Assembly (NCBI GenBank): GCA_038228695.1
Contig: JBBRPA010000005.1
Location: 37,297 to 101,296, forward strand
Reading direction: 5' to 3'
Source: DASVRZ01 sp038228695
GTDB taxonomy: Bacteria > Verrucomicrobiota > Verrucomicrobiia > Chthoniobacterales > DASVRZ01
Length of the DNA: 64,000 bases
The position numbers and the translations under genes are program-made. Shown piece after piece: positions 1 through 7,374 of the stretch. The notes under the pieces are model-generated. The model was given only the letters and a program-made list of their open reading frames with translations, was not told the DNA's origin and made no database searches. How positions within the stretch are numbered: the stretch's first letter is position 1; every line of letters begins with the position of its first letter.

Positions 1-260
1 CGGGCTGATTCCTCAAAAAATCGGCCCGGTCTGGCAATAACTCCAAAACAAAACAACAACCCGGCACCCTCGCCGTCTGGAAATTATTTCTCAGTCTGGG
101 TCCTAGGTTTTAGCCTCGAAAAAGTAGAGCACGCTTCCAGCTTGCTTCTCCTAACTGAAACAACCTTGAAGGTTGTTCTACCTTCGAGATTAAAACCTGT
201 GAGTCAGACTGAGCCAGGCTTCAAGAGCGGGTGTGCCATTTCCCATAGAAAAATAGACAC
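1..260. other. Intergenic region upstream of pnp
   Basis: No gene is visible here. Bases 1-9 and 20-28 can pair as a 9-bp hairpin with one G-T pair, but no T-run follows on the + strand, so it is not a convincing terminator. Bases 124-181 hold a short dispersed repeat described separately. No Shine-Dalgarno sequence precedes the pnp ATG at 261. Confidence 0.6.
124..181. repeat. Dispersed short repeat, copy 1
   Basis: The stretch contains GCTTCCAGCTTGCTTCT and then CAACCTTGAAGGTTGTTCTAC, the second part being a near-palindrome. The core TTCCAGCTTG recurs at 4121-4147 and 5011-5044, always between genes. It looks like a small REP-type intergenic repeat; its function is unknown. Confidence 0.5.
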
Positions 261-2405
261 ATGTCCCATTCAGTCACGGCTCTCGTAGGAGCCAATCCGA
301 TCACCATCGAAACTGGCAAACTCGCCAAACTCGCCGACGGCGCAGTCACCGTCCGCAGCGGAGAAACCATCGTCTTGGTTTCTGCCGTCTCCGCTACCTC
401 CATCAAAGACGGGCAGGATTTCTTCCCGCTCACCGTCGATTACCGCGAAAAAGCGGCTGCCGTCGGTAAATTCCCCGGTGGTTACTTCAAACGCGAAGGT
501 CGCCCTTCCGAAAAAGAAATCCTCACCGCCCGCATGACGGATCGCCCGCTGCGTCCGTTGTTCCCGAAAAATTACTTCTACGACACGCAAATCATCACGA
601 TTTTGATGAGTGCCGACGGCGAAGTCGATCCCGATATGCTCAGCATCAACGGCGCATCCGCTGCTCTGATGGTCTCCGATATTCCGTTCGCTGGCCCGAT
701 TGGTGCCGTGCGCGTCGGTCGTGTCGGTGGCGAATTCATTGTCAATCCAACCAACGGCGAAATGCTCGAGAGCGATCTCGACCTCGTCTATGTCGGCACG
801 CTTAAAGAGGTCATCATGATCGAGGGCGCGGCCAATGAATTGCCTGAAGCAGAGTTCATCAAAGCCCTCGAATTCGCTCACATCGAAGCGGTGAAAATTT
901 GTCAGGCTCAAGTCGAACTAGCGAAACTTGCTGGTAAGCCGAAACGCGCGGTCAAACTCCTTGAAGTCAAGGATGACCTCCTCGAAATCGCCTACTCCGT
1001 CGCCGGTGATCGTATCGAAGCCGCTCTTTACACCCCGAGCAAAGTTGCTCGTGGCGTTGCTGTCGGTGCTCTGAAAAATGAAGTCAAAGCCGCCATCCTC
1101 GAAAAATATCCCGAAGCGGGCAATTTCGAGATCGGCCAAGCTTTCGATTATCTTCAAAAGAAAGCCTTCCGCCTCTCGATTCTCGACCGACGCACCCGTT
1201 GCGACGGACGCGACCTCGTTTCCATCCGTCCGCTCTCCGCGGAAGTCGGTTTGCTGCCACGCTCTCATGGTTCCGCCCTTTTCCAGCGCGGCGAAACCCA
1301 AGCAGTCGCCCTCGCGACGCTCGCTCCTACCGACGAAGCGCAATCGCTCGACGGTTACACGGGCGGCGAAACCACGAAGCGTTTCATCCTGCATTACAAC
1401 TTCCCGCCGTTCTCGGTCGGCGAAACGGGCCGCACAGGTTCCACCAGCCGCCGCGAAATCGGCCACGGTGCGCTCGCCGAACGGTCCATTCGTCCGGTCA
1501 TTCCAGCGACCGACGTTTTCCCTTACGCCCTACGCGTGAGCAGCGAAGTCATGGAATCCAATGGTTCCACCTCGATGGCCTCGGTTTGTTCCGGCGTCAT
1601 GGCGCTCCTCGATGCGGGTGTGCCGCTGATTCGTCCCGTTGCCGGTATTTCTATCGGTCTCGTCTCGGAATTTGAAGGCGACAAAATGAGCCGTTTCACC
1701 ACCCTCATGGACATCATGGGCAGCGAAGATCACTTCGGCGACATGGATTTCAAACTCTGCGGCACCAGCGAAGGCGTCACCGGATTCCAACTCGACCTCA
1801 AACTCGCCGGCTTGCCTTGGGACATCCTCGTCCAAGCGATCCACGAGGCGAAAGCCGGTCGCGGACTCATCCTCGACGTCATGGCCTCTGCCATTTCCGG
1901 TCCTCGCAAGGAACTCAGCCCTTACGCTCCACGGATCGAAACCGTTAAGATTGCTCAGGACAAGATCGGCTTGCTGATCGGACCTGGTGGCAAAACCATC
2001 AAGGGCATCGTCGCCGAAACCGGCGCCGAGATTAACATCGATGACGACGGCACTGTCCACATCTACTCGAACAACGGCGACAGCTTGGCTCGCGCCAAAC
2101 AGATCATCAATGGCATGACCAAAGAGATCGAAATCGGCGAGATGTATCAAGGTCGCGTCGTCTCGATCAAAGAATTCGGCGCCTTCGTCGAAGTTCTGCC
2201 CGGTAAAGACGGTCTCTGCCACGTTTCCGAACTGGCCGACTTCCGCGTCAACCTCGTCACCGACGTGGTCAACATGGGTGACGTCATCTGGGTCAAATGC
2301 ATCGGCATCGACGACAAAGGCCGCATCAAGCTCAGCCGGAAAGCGGCGATGAAAGATCGCAACGAAGCGGCCGGAGCCGTTACCGCCGAGCCAGTCGAAG
2401 CCTAA
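261..2405 (+). CDS. pnp: Polynucleotide phosphorylase
   Basis: Degrades RNA 3'-to-5' by phosphorolysis, and in many bacteria is part of the RNA degradosome. The 714-residue product has the usual length and full domain order: first RNase PH domain (about 10-140), helical linker (about 240-320), second RNase PH domain (about 325-540) with the active-site stretch around GSEDHFGDMDFK, a KH domain with IGPGGKTIKGI, and an S1 domain ending in KGRIKLSRKAA. The start has no visible Shine-Dalgarno. The gene is followed by a strong terminator at 2426-2460. Its last 43 codons plus the terminator are duplicated at 3933-4115, downstream of two toxin-antitoxin modules, so the present 3' end may be a replacement brought in with them. 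No rpsO is visible upstream, although the window begins only 260 bases before the start. Confidence 0.97.
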   Translation: MSHSVTALVGANPITIETGKLAKLADGAVTVRSGETIVLVSAVSATSIKDGQDFFPLTVDYREKAAAVGKFPGGYFKREGRPSEKEILTARMTDRPLRPLFPKNYFYDTQIITILMSADGEVDPDMLSINGASAALMVSDIPFAGPIGAVRVGRVGGEFIVNPTNGEMLESDLDLVYVGTLKEVIMIEGAANELPEAEFIKALEFAHIEAVKICQAQVELAKLAGKPKRAVKLLEVKDDLLEIAYSVAGDRIEAALYTPSKVARGVAVGALKNEVKAAILEKYPEAGNFEIGQAFDYLQKKAFRLSILDRRTRCDGRDLVSIRPLSAEVGLLPRSHGSALFQRGETQAVALATLAPTDEAQSLDGYTGGETTKRFILHYNFPPFSVGETGRTGSTSRREIGHGALAERSIRPVIPATDVFPYALRVSSEVMESNGSTSMASVCSGVMALLDAGVPLIRPVAGISIGLVSEFEGDKMSRFTTLMDIMGSEDHFGDMDFKLCGTSEGVTGFQLDLKLAGLPWDILVQAIHEAKAGRGLILDVMASAISGPRKELSPYAPRIETVKIAQDKIGLLIGPGGKTIKGIVAETGAEINIDDDGTVHIYSNNGDSLARAKQIINGMTKEIEIGEMYQGRVVSIKEFGAFVEVLPGKDGLCHVSELADFRVNLVTDVVNMGDVIWVKCIGIDDKGRIKLSRKAAMKDRNEAAGAVTAEPVEA

Positions 2406-2460
2406 ACCGCGACAATATTCAACAAAAGGCGCGTCCCGACAAAGGACGCGCCTTTTTTTT
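2277..2460 (+). repeat. Direct repeat A: pnp 3' end plus terminator
   Basis: This stretch, from the GDVI.VKC codons of the S1 domain to the terminator T-run, matches 3933-4115 at roughly 85% by eye. It includes a shared 20-base-plus block over the IGIDDKGRIK codons. The two copies bracket two vapBC modules. Confidence 0.85.
2426..2460 (+). terminator. Rho-independent terminator of pnp
   Basis: A perfect 11-bp stem, AAGGCGCGTCC (2426-2436) with GGACGCGCCTT (2444-2454), with a 7-base loop and a run of T to 2460. Confidence 0.92.
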
Positions 2461-2490
2461 ATTCACAAGTGCGTGCCAGCTAAGAAAAAA

Positions 2491-2531
2491 TTGATTTTAC
2501 ATGGATCAGCATGGTATTACTCTCGGTAATA
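2491..2531 (+). promoter_or_regulatory. Putative promoter and operator of vapBC module 1
   Basis: TTGATT (2491-2496), an 18-base spacer, and TATTAC (2515-2520) form a plausible sigma-70 promoter. The -10 box is the left arm of an inverted repeat, TATTAC-tctcg-GTAATA (2515-2531), just before the antitoxin ATG. That suits autorepression by a ribbon-helix-helix antitoxin. The leader would be only a few bases long. Confidence 0.45.
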
Positions 2532-2533
2532 TC

Positions 2534-2749
2534 ATGAAAACTGTGACCTTAAAAATTCCAGACGATCTCAGCGTAAAAATCCAGCAAACGGTTACATTGC
2601 GAAATGAAAGTTTTTCCGAACTTGCGCGGCGGGCACTAATGCGGGAAACCGAGGCCAGCGAATTAGATTTTGCCACGCTTGCGGCCCCTTATCGCGGCAT
2701 GTTTCAAGGCCCGAAAGACCTATCTGCTAGGGAAGGTTTTGGAAATTAG
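2534..2749 (+). CDS. VapB-type antitoxin, ribbon-helix-helix (module 1)
   Basis: A 71-residue protein starting MKTVTLKIPDDLSVKIQ, the typical beta strand and first helix of a CopG/Arc ribbon-helix-helix antitoxin. The tail (about 45-71) is the likely toxin-binding arm. An in-frame ATG exists 33 bases upstream at 2501, but the later start gives the canonical N-terminus and lies just after the operator-like repeat. The 3' end overlaps the toxin gene. Family knowledge predicts that it neutralises the downstream PIN toxin and represses the operon. Together with module 2 it lies between the two copies of the pnp 3' end. Confidence 0.8.
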   Translation: MKTVTLKIPDDLSVKIQQTVTLRNESFSELARRALMRETEASELDFATLAAPYRGMFQGPKDLSAREGFGN

Positions 2750-3155
2750 AACCATCGTGGATGCGGGACCTCTGGTCGGATGGTTGAATGCCACCGACCA
2801 ATGGCACGAGTGGAGTGTGGCCGCATTGTCGGCCCGTCGTGGGCCGCTCCACACTACGGAAATTGTGCTCGGCGAAGCCTGCTGGCACTTGGGCGGAAAC
2901 AGCCAGCCCGCTCATGCTCTCCTCGATTTGGTCAGAAAAGGCGCCATTATTCTGGTAAAAATCTGGCCGGAACAATTAGCCACTACACAGAAAATCATGC
3001 TGAAATACCCCACCATGGACGCGGCAGATGCTTCCTTGGTTACTCTGGCCGAGATGTTTCCCAAGGCCACGATCGTAACAACAGACCGACGGGACTTCGA
3101 GCCGTGCAAAGGTCTCAACAAACGCGCCCTCAACCTGAGTCTGCCAGAGCGATAA
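2739..3155 (+). CDS. VapC-type PIN-domain ribonuclease toxin (module 1)
   Basis: A PIN-domain toxin of about 138 residues. Acidic residues appear in the usual order: IVDAGPLVGWL at the N-terminus, EIVLGEACW, MDAADASLVTLAE, and TTDRRDF near the C-terminus. VapC toxins are Mg-dependent RNases, often cutting tRNA or rRNA, and are held inactive by the partner antitoxin. The start is uncertain. TTG at 2739 overlaps the antitoxin by 11 bases but GGAAGG lies only 2 bases before it; GTG at 2757 is an alternative that would begin almost at the first catalytic Asp. I kept TTG because it preserves the beta strand preceding that Asp. Confidence 0.82.
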   Translation: MEIRTIVDAGPLVGWLNATDQWHEWSVAALSARRGPLHTTEIVLGEACWHLGGNSQPAHALLDLVRKGAIILVKIWPEQLATTQKIMLKYPTMDAADASLVTLAEMFPKATIVTTDRRDFEPCKGLNKRALNLSLPER

Positions 3156-3263
3156 ATTTCTAAAGTTAGGATCCCAAATCGTTTCAGGTTTTGGGAATGT
3201 CAAACCTCGTGAGAATCTAGACTTTAGCGAATTTCAATAGCCAAACTATGCTTTTAATGATTT

Positions 3264-3485
3264 ATGCGAACGACGATTGATCTACCGGATGACTTACTTG
3301 ACCTCGCCAAAATAGAGGCTGTCAAACGTCGCACGTCGATTAAAAATCTGGTGGTGGAAGGTTTGCGCATCGTCCTTCGAGAGATACCCCCCACAACTCA
3401 GCCATCTGAGAGCCTCGCTCGCCTAAAAAACGGCTATCGACTGGGCTGTCAGCCTCTTTCGCGGGAAGAAAGCCATGAGCGTTAA
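3264..3485 (+). CDS. VapB-type antitoxin, ribbon-helix-helix (module 2)
   Basis: A 73-residue protein starting MRTTIDLPDDLLDLAKIEA, a ribbon-helix-helix motif of the VapB/CopG kind, followed by a short flexible tail (about 45-73). The ATG at 3264 follows a 108-base gap after module 1. That gap holds a weak 7-bp hairpin (TCCCAAA at 3172-3178 with TTTGGGA at 3190-3196), so the module probably has its own transcription. The stop overlaps the toxin start by 11 bases, implying translational coupling. Its sequence differs clearly from the module 1 antitoxin, so the two modules are not a recent tandem duplication. Confidence 0.82.
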   Translation: MRTTIDLPDDLLDLAKIEAVKRRTSIKNLVVEGLRIVLREIPPTTQPSESLARLKNGYRLGCQPLSREESHER

Positions 3486-3888
3486 GCACTTTTTCGATAC
3501 GAACATCCTGCGCTACGCCTACGATTTGGATGCCGGAAGCAAGCGAGAGATTGCGTCACGCTGGGTTGAAGAAGCCTTGGTCCAGCCACAAAATACCGCG
3601 ATAAGCGTGGAGGTTTTGCAGGAATTCCAGGTCAACTTCGTCCGAGCTGGCCACTCTCCTGCCGACGCTGCGCTAGTGCTCGACGACTTCTCCCAATGGC
3701 AAATCGTGGATAACACCTTCCCTGTTTTCAAGCGAGGCTTGGAATTGCAAACTCGGTGGCAACTCTCACTCTGGGACGCCATGATCCTCGCCGCCGCCCA
3801 GCAATCCGGCGCCACAGAACTCATCAGCGAAGATTTCAGCCACAATCAAAACTACGACAACGTGCGAGCCATCAACCCGTTTCGTTGA
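3475..3888 (+). CDS. VapC-type PIN-domain ribonuclease toxin (module 2)
   Basis: A 137-residue PIN-domain protein. The N-terminus HFFDTNILRYAYD carries the first catalytic Asp. ISVEVLQEF gives the conserved Glu, SLWDAMILAAA the next Asp, and ISEDFSHNQ the C-terminal acidic site. The ATG lies inside the antitoxin reading frame, the usual coupled arrangement. It is predicted to be an RNase inhibited by the 3264-3485 product. The displaced pnp 3' end begins 45 bases after its stop. Confidence 0.85.
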   Translation: MSVKHFFDTNILRYAYDLDAGSKREIASRWVEEALVQPQNTAISVEVLQEFQVNFVRAGHSPADAALVLDDFSQWQIVDNTFPVFKRGLELQTRWQLSLWDAMILAAAQQSGATELISEDFSHNQNYDNVRAINPFR

Positions 3889-3923
3889 GTTACCAGTCCG
3901 ACAGAATATCAAAGTCTAAGGCA

Positions 3924-4061
3924 ATGCGCCTTGGCGACGTCATCCCGGTCAAATGCATCGGCATCGACGACAAAGGCCGCATCAAACTCAGCCGCCGCGC
4001 CGCAATGAAAGATCGCAACGAAGCCGCCGGAGCCGTCATGGCCGAGCCTGCTAGCGTGTAA
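3924..4061 (+). pseudogene. Displaced 3' fragment of pnp
   Basis: An open stretch encoding MRLGDVIPVKCIGIDDKGRI and onward for 45 residues, matching the last 43 codons of pnp. At protein level it is nearly identical except near the extreme C-terminus and at a few positions such as RRAA for RKAA. It lacks the RNase PH and KH domains and most of the S1 domain, so it cannot act as PNPase. Most differences from the intact copy are synonymous, and the terminator downstream is duplicated too. It is best read as the remnant left when the toxin-antitoxin modules entered next to pnp. An ATG at 3924 is present, but translation is doubtful. Confidence 0.85.
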
Positions 4062-4115
4062 TCCGCGAATCACTCAACAAAAAGGCGCGTCCCAGTAAAA
4101 GGACGTGCCCTTTTT
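3933..4115 (+). repeat. Direct repeat B: second copy of pnp 3' end plus terminator
   Basis: The partner of 2277-2460. Homology covers the S1-domain codons, the stop codon, the short spacer and the terminator hairpin, and stops around the T-run. Confidence 0.85.
4082..4115 (+). terminator. Duplicated pnp-type terminator
   Basis: AAGGCGCGTCC (4082-4092) pairs with GGACGTGCCCTT (4101-4112), followed by T residues to 4115. The stem is the same as at 2426-2460 but with one G-T pair and one extra C, so it is slightly weaker. It may now end transcription from vapBC module 2. Confidence 0.75.
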
Positions 4116-4120
4116 GGAAG

Positions 4121-4147
4121 GTAGAACAAGCTTCCAGCTTGTTGCTA
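4121..4147. repeat. Dispersed short repeat, copy 2
   Basis: GTAGAACAAGCTTCCAGCTT and the following bases contain the self-complementary AACAAGCTTCCAGCTTGTT. It shares the TTCCAGCTTG core with copies at 124-181 and 5011-5044. It lies between the duplicated terminator and the convergent toxin gene. Confidence 0.5.
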
Positions 4148-4163
4148 AAAAACCTCCAGATAA

Positions 4164-4556
4164 CTACCACAAAACTTCAATGCCATATTGCGGGTTTTTC
4201 CAATTGGAATCGTCCGTAATTGCCACCAAATTTTCCACTCGGCATTGCGAGATGAGCAATCTGTCAAAAGGATCTTGGTGAACCAGCGGCAGCGAAAAAA
4301 CTCCCGCCGCATGACGAAACGCGATGGGCAAAATCGTAAATCCCATTCCGACCAACTCCGCTTCCAAAGTCGCTTCCATTTCCTTGGGTGCATCCAGTTT
4401 GCCCAGTCTGGCTTTGATCGCCAGTTCCCAAATACTGGCCGCACTCACAAAGGCTTCCGTCGCCGCCTCTTCAATCACGCTGGCCGCGCGTTTGGATAAT
4501 TCGGCATCATCCCGCAAAAACCAAATCAGAGCGCAGGTATCGAGCAAAACCTTCAT
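4164..4556 (-). CDS. VapC-type PIN-domain toxin (module 3)
   Basis: A 130-residue PIN protein: MKVLLDTCALIWFLRDD carries the first catalytic Asp, SAASIWELAIK the conserved Glu, HQDPFDRLLISQ the third acidic site, and ITDDSNW the C-terminal one. The DTCALIW...HQDPFDRLL form is the subgroup usually paired with Phd/YefM antitoxins, and such an antitoxin lies directly upstream with a 4-base overlap (ATGA). It runs convergent to modules 1 and 2 and lies outside the pnp repeats. Confidence 0.88.
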   Translation of the reverse strand: MKVLLDTCALIWFLRDDAELSKRAASVIEEAATEAFVSAASIWELAIKARLGKLDAPKEMEATLEAELVGMGFTILPIAFRHAAGVFSLPLVHQDPFDRLLISQCRVENLVAITDDSNWKNPQYGIEVLW

Positions 4557-4780
4557 TGATACTCTGAAAATTCGGCGGGAACGTCATTAAAACCGGCCTT
4601 GATTGGCCCGAATTGATCGCGCAGGGCTCCGCGAATACGACCATGAGGCGTCGGCGAACAAGGGCGCAACTCCGCCATCTTGGTCCCGTTGCGCGTGATG
4701 ACGAAAACTTCCCCGTCAGCTGCTGCTTGCAAAAGTTTTGAGAAATGCGACTTCGCTTCGTAGGAGGCAATCATCTTCAT
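4553..4780 (-). CDS. Phd/YefM-type antitoxin (module 3)
   Basis: A 75-residue protein. IASYEAKSHFSKLLQAAADGEVF followed by ITRNGTKMAEL is the typical Phd/YefM DNA-binding fold, and the remaining ~35 residues are the toxin-neutralising tail. Two ATGs fit (4780 and 4774). The first is used here; the predicted promoter would start transcription almost exactly at it. No Shine-Dalgarno is visible. It is expected to repress its own promoter through the operator-like repeat at 4795-4815. Confidence 0.85.
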   Translation of the reverse strand: MKMIASYEAKSHFSKLLQAAADGEVFVITRNGTKMAELRPCSPTPHGRIRGALRDQFGPIKAGFNDVPAEFSEYQ

Positions 4781-4786
4781 AAATCA

Positions 4787-4815
4787 AATCTACTTTGACT
4801 GGTCTGACTGGTCAA
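4787..4815 (-). promoter_or_regulatory. Putative promoter and operator of phd-vapC module 3
   Basis: On the minus strand, TTGACC (4815-4810), 17 bases, then TAGATT (4792-4787). The -35 region lies in a 21-bp element (4795-4815) that contains GACTGGTC twice, one base apart, and is nearly palindromic overall. Two Phd-type dimers could bind there. The predicted transcript starts at or within a base or two of the ATG, so the mRNA may be leaderless. Confidence 0.5.
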
Positions 4816-5010
4816 GCCAAAGCTGGAATCGGGCTTTTTAATGCCGGTTGATCACCCAAAAACGTCGCGGGCGGCTTACTCTGTTCCAGCAGGGGGTGCG
4901 CGACAGGCAAGAGGAGTCCGCCATCCATCTGAGCAACCCGAGTAAGGAACGTGGGTTGGCCGCAACAGTGAAATGAGGACTCGGATTAGGAAGGGGTATG
5001 ACAGGACTAG

Positions 5011-5044
5011 ATTGTTCCAGCTTGTTGTCTCTGGCTGAAGCAGG
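5011..5044. repeat. Dispersed short repeat, copy 3
   Basis: ATTGTTCCAGCTTGTTGTCT followed by CTGGCTGAAGCA aligns with bases 131-163 (TTCCAGCTTG...CTGAA.CA). It lies 15 bases before yajQ and so would be in its 5' untranslated region. Confidence 0.45.
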
Positions 5045-5058
5045 TAAAAATTTCCTCC

Positions 5059-5547
5059 ATGCCCACGTTTGACGTAGTCTCGGAAGTCGATAAACAGGAA
5101 ATCCTCAACGCGCTCGATCAGGCGCGGAAGGAATTGGCGACGCGGTTTGATTACAAGGGGGGCACGGCGAAGATTGAGTTTACGAAGGAAAATGTGATCG
5201 AGCTTTCGGCCGAGGACGGGTCGAAACTGAAAGGGCTGCACGACATCGTTGTCGGCAAACTCGCGAAACGAAACGTCGATCTACGGAATATCGACCGGCA
5301 GGACCCGGAGATTTCGCCGCTCGGTCATGCCAAGCAAAATCTGGTGGTCAAACAAGGGCTCGACGGTGACAAAGCGAAGGAAATCTCCAAAGCGATCAAG
5401 GCGCATCAGCCAAAAGTCCAGAGCACACTGCAAGACCGGCAAATCCGGGTTACCGGAAAAAACCGCGACGATCTGCAAGGCGTGATCGCATTTTTGCGAA
5501 GTCAGGATTTTGATGTATCGCTCGCCTTCAAAAACTTCCGCGATTAG
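5059..5547 (+). CDS. yajQ: YajQ-family nucleotide-binding protein
   Basis: A 162-residue protein of typical family length. The N-terminus MPTFDVVSEVDKQEILNALD and the internal KTRFDYKG-like stretch ATRFDYKGGTAKIEF are family hallmarks, as is the C-terminal end VQSTLQDRQIRVTGKNRDDL. YajQ proteins have two RRM-like halves and bind RNA or nucleotides; in Xanthomonas a homologue binds cyclic di-GMP and controls virulence genes. Whether that applies here cannot be read from sequence. The gene is monocistronic between the toxin-antitoxin patch and the pilus cluster. The neighbouring pilus ATPases make a c-di-GMP link attractive, but it is only an inference. Confidence 0.92.
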   Translation: MPTFDVVSEVDKQEILNALDQARKELATRFDYKGGTAKIEFTKENVIELSAEDGSKLKGLHDIVVGKLAKRNVDLRNIDRQDPEISPLGHAKQNLVVKQGLDGDKAKEISKAIKAHQPKVQSTLQDRQIRVTGKNRDDLQGVIAFLRSQDFDVSLAFKNFRD

Positions 5548-5652
5548 TTGGGCGAGACCGATTTCGGGATTGGCAAAGATCCATTTCATTTGCCGCTTGC
5601 GTTGACGTGAAATACCCAGTTTTGTAACTTCTCAGCGAAACCTTTCCCCCTT

Positions 5653-7356
5653 GTGTTAAAAGACGACGATTACGTAGTTCAAATTTTGCAGGACGTAGGT
5701 CTTGTCACGCGGAATCAGTTGCAAACAGCGCGTGATGCGGTTTCCAACGGCGGCAGCATGATCGAGTATCTCGTCGATCAAAAAATCGTCTCCGAGGAAG
5801 ACATCACCCGCACGCTCGCGGCGCAGTCGAGCATGGAGTTTTACGACCTCACGCAAAAACCGATCGATCCCGAAGTCATCGCGGAAATTCCTGCGGCGAT
5901 CGCACGTCGTTACCGCGTCATCCCGGTGGCTAAGAACGACCAAATGCTGGTCGTAGCGACCGGCAACCCGCTCGATTTCGAGACCTTCGATGCGTTGCTG
6001 CACCTGCTTCACCGCGAGATCGAGTTTGTCTGCTCGACCGAAGGGCAGATTAAAAACGCGCTCATCCAGTATTACGGCACTGCCGATGATGCCAACGCTA
6101 GCATGACAGACAAACTCGGCATCGATATCGAGTCCGGCGACGATGTCACTTCCATGGGAGAAGCGGCGGAGGGCGACTCGGGCGATGCGCCGATTATCAA
6201 AATGGTCACCATGTTGATCGTTGAGGCCTACAAAAACCGAGCGAGCGACATTCATCTCGAACCGTTAGAGCGTAGCTTTCGGGTCCGCTTCCGGGTGGAC
6301 GGTCAGCTCATTGAAATGCAGAGCCCGCCAAAGAAATTGCAGTCCGCCATCATTAGCCGTCTGAAAATCATGACCAGCTCGATGAGCATCGCCGAAAAGC
6401 GTCTGCCGCAGGACGGTCGCATCCAGGTGAAAATGGGCAAGAACCAGATCGATTTGCGCGTTTCCACGGTGCCGACCAGCCATGGCGAGAGCATCGTGAT
6501 GCGTATTCTCGACAAATCGAGCTTGACGCTCGGTCTGCCGGAACTCGGTTTCCTAACCGATGACCAAGAGACGATGGAAACGCTTATCGCTTTGCCCGAC
6601 GGCATCGTTCTCGTCACCGGCCCGACCGGTTCTGGAAAAACCACTACGCTTTACGGCTGCCTGAATTACATCAACCGCCCCGATCGAAAAATCATTACCG
6701 TCGAAGACCCCGTGGAATACCAACTCAATGGCATCAACCAGGTGCAGGTGAATGCGGATATCGGGATGACCTTTCCTGCCGCTTTGCGCTCGATGCTTCG
6801 CCAGGCGCCTAACATCATCATGATCGGTGAGATTCGAGATTTGGAAACAGCTAGCATCGCGATCAACGCTTCGCTCACCGGGCATCTTGTTTTCAGCACG
6901 CTTCACACCAACGACGCCCCGAGTGCCGTCGCGCGCCTCGTCGATATCGGAGTGAAACCCTTCCTCGTGGCCAGTTCCATTCGTGCCGTGCTCGCGCAAC
7001 GTCTCGTCCGCAAACTCTGCCCTGCTTGCAAGACCTATCATACGCTCACGGATGCCGATTTCCGAGCTCTCCGTCTCGATCCGCGTCAAGTCACCGAGTC
7101 CTCCGTGATGTCCCCTGTCGGATGCAATGAATGCCGCCGACGCGGATACCGCGGCCGGATGGGTATTTTTGAAATTTTCAAAATCGACGACGAGGTCCGA
7201 CGCATGGTTAACGAACGCAGTTCGACCATCCAGTTGCGGAAACGGGCCCGTGAACTCGGCATGCGCACCTTACGCGAGGACGGTGTTCGCAAAGTGCTCG
7301 CCGGGCTCACGTCGGTCGATGAGGTGGTCACCACCACGATGTCCGACGCGGACTAA
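5653..7356 (+). CDS. pilB: PilB/GspE-family assembly ATPase (first copy)
   Basis: A 567-residue hexameric ATPase that powers pilus or pseudopilus extension from the cytoplasmic face. The N-terminal GspE_N-type domain (about 1-150) precedes the ATPase core with Walker A GPTGSGKTT at 323-331, an Asp box (ITVEDPVEYQ), Walker B (NIIMIGEIRD) and a His box (STLHTNDAPSA). The zinc-binding tetracysteine typical of PilB/GspE is present (C456, C459, C491, C494). The start is GTG at 5653; it keeps the N-terminal domain but has no clear Shine-Dalgarno. It is first in a five-gene run pilB-pilT-pilB-pilC-pseudopilin. Confidence 0.93.
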   Translation: MLKDDDYVVQILQDVGLVTRNQLQTARDAVSNGGSMIEYLVDQKIVSEEDITRTLAAQSSMEFYDLTQKPIDPEVIAEIPAAIARRYRVIPVAKNDQMLVVATGNPLDFETFDALLHLLHREIEFVCSTEGQIKNALIQYYGTADDANASMTDKLGIDIESGDDVTSMGEAAEGDSGDAPIIKMVTMLIVEAYKNRASDIHLEPLERSFRVRFRVDGQLIEMQSPPKKLQSAIISRLKIMTSSMSIAEKRLPQDGRIQVKMGKNQIDLRVSTVPTSHGESIVMRILDKSSLTLGLPELGFLTDDQETMETLIALPDGIVLVTGPTGSGKTTTLYGCLNYINRPDRKIITVEDPVEYQLNGINQVQVNADIGMTFPAALRSMLRQAPNIIMIGEIRDLETASIAINASLTGHLVFSTLHTNDAPSAVARLVDIGVKPFLVASSIRAVLAQRLVRKLCPACKTYHTLTDADFRALRLDPRQVTESSVMSPVGCNECRRRGYRGRMGIFEIFKIDDEVRRMVNERSSTIQLRKRARELGMRTLREDGVRKVLAGLTSVDEVVTTTMSDAD

Positions 7357-7374
7357 CTATTGGTTCTGCGGCCT

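Noticed and set aside
1..28. Terminator of a gene upstream of the window
   Set aside because: The hairpin has a weak pair and no T-run on the + strand.
3756..4061. A 101-residue open frame joining antisense-like sequence to the pnp tail
   Set aside because: Its first half is an out-of-frame reading of the vapC gene; only the last 45 codons have meaning, as a pnp remnant.
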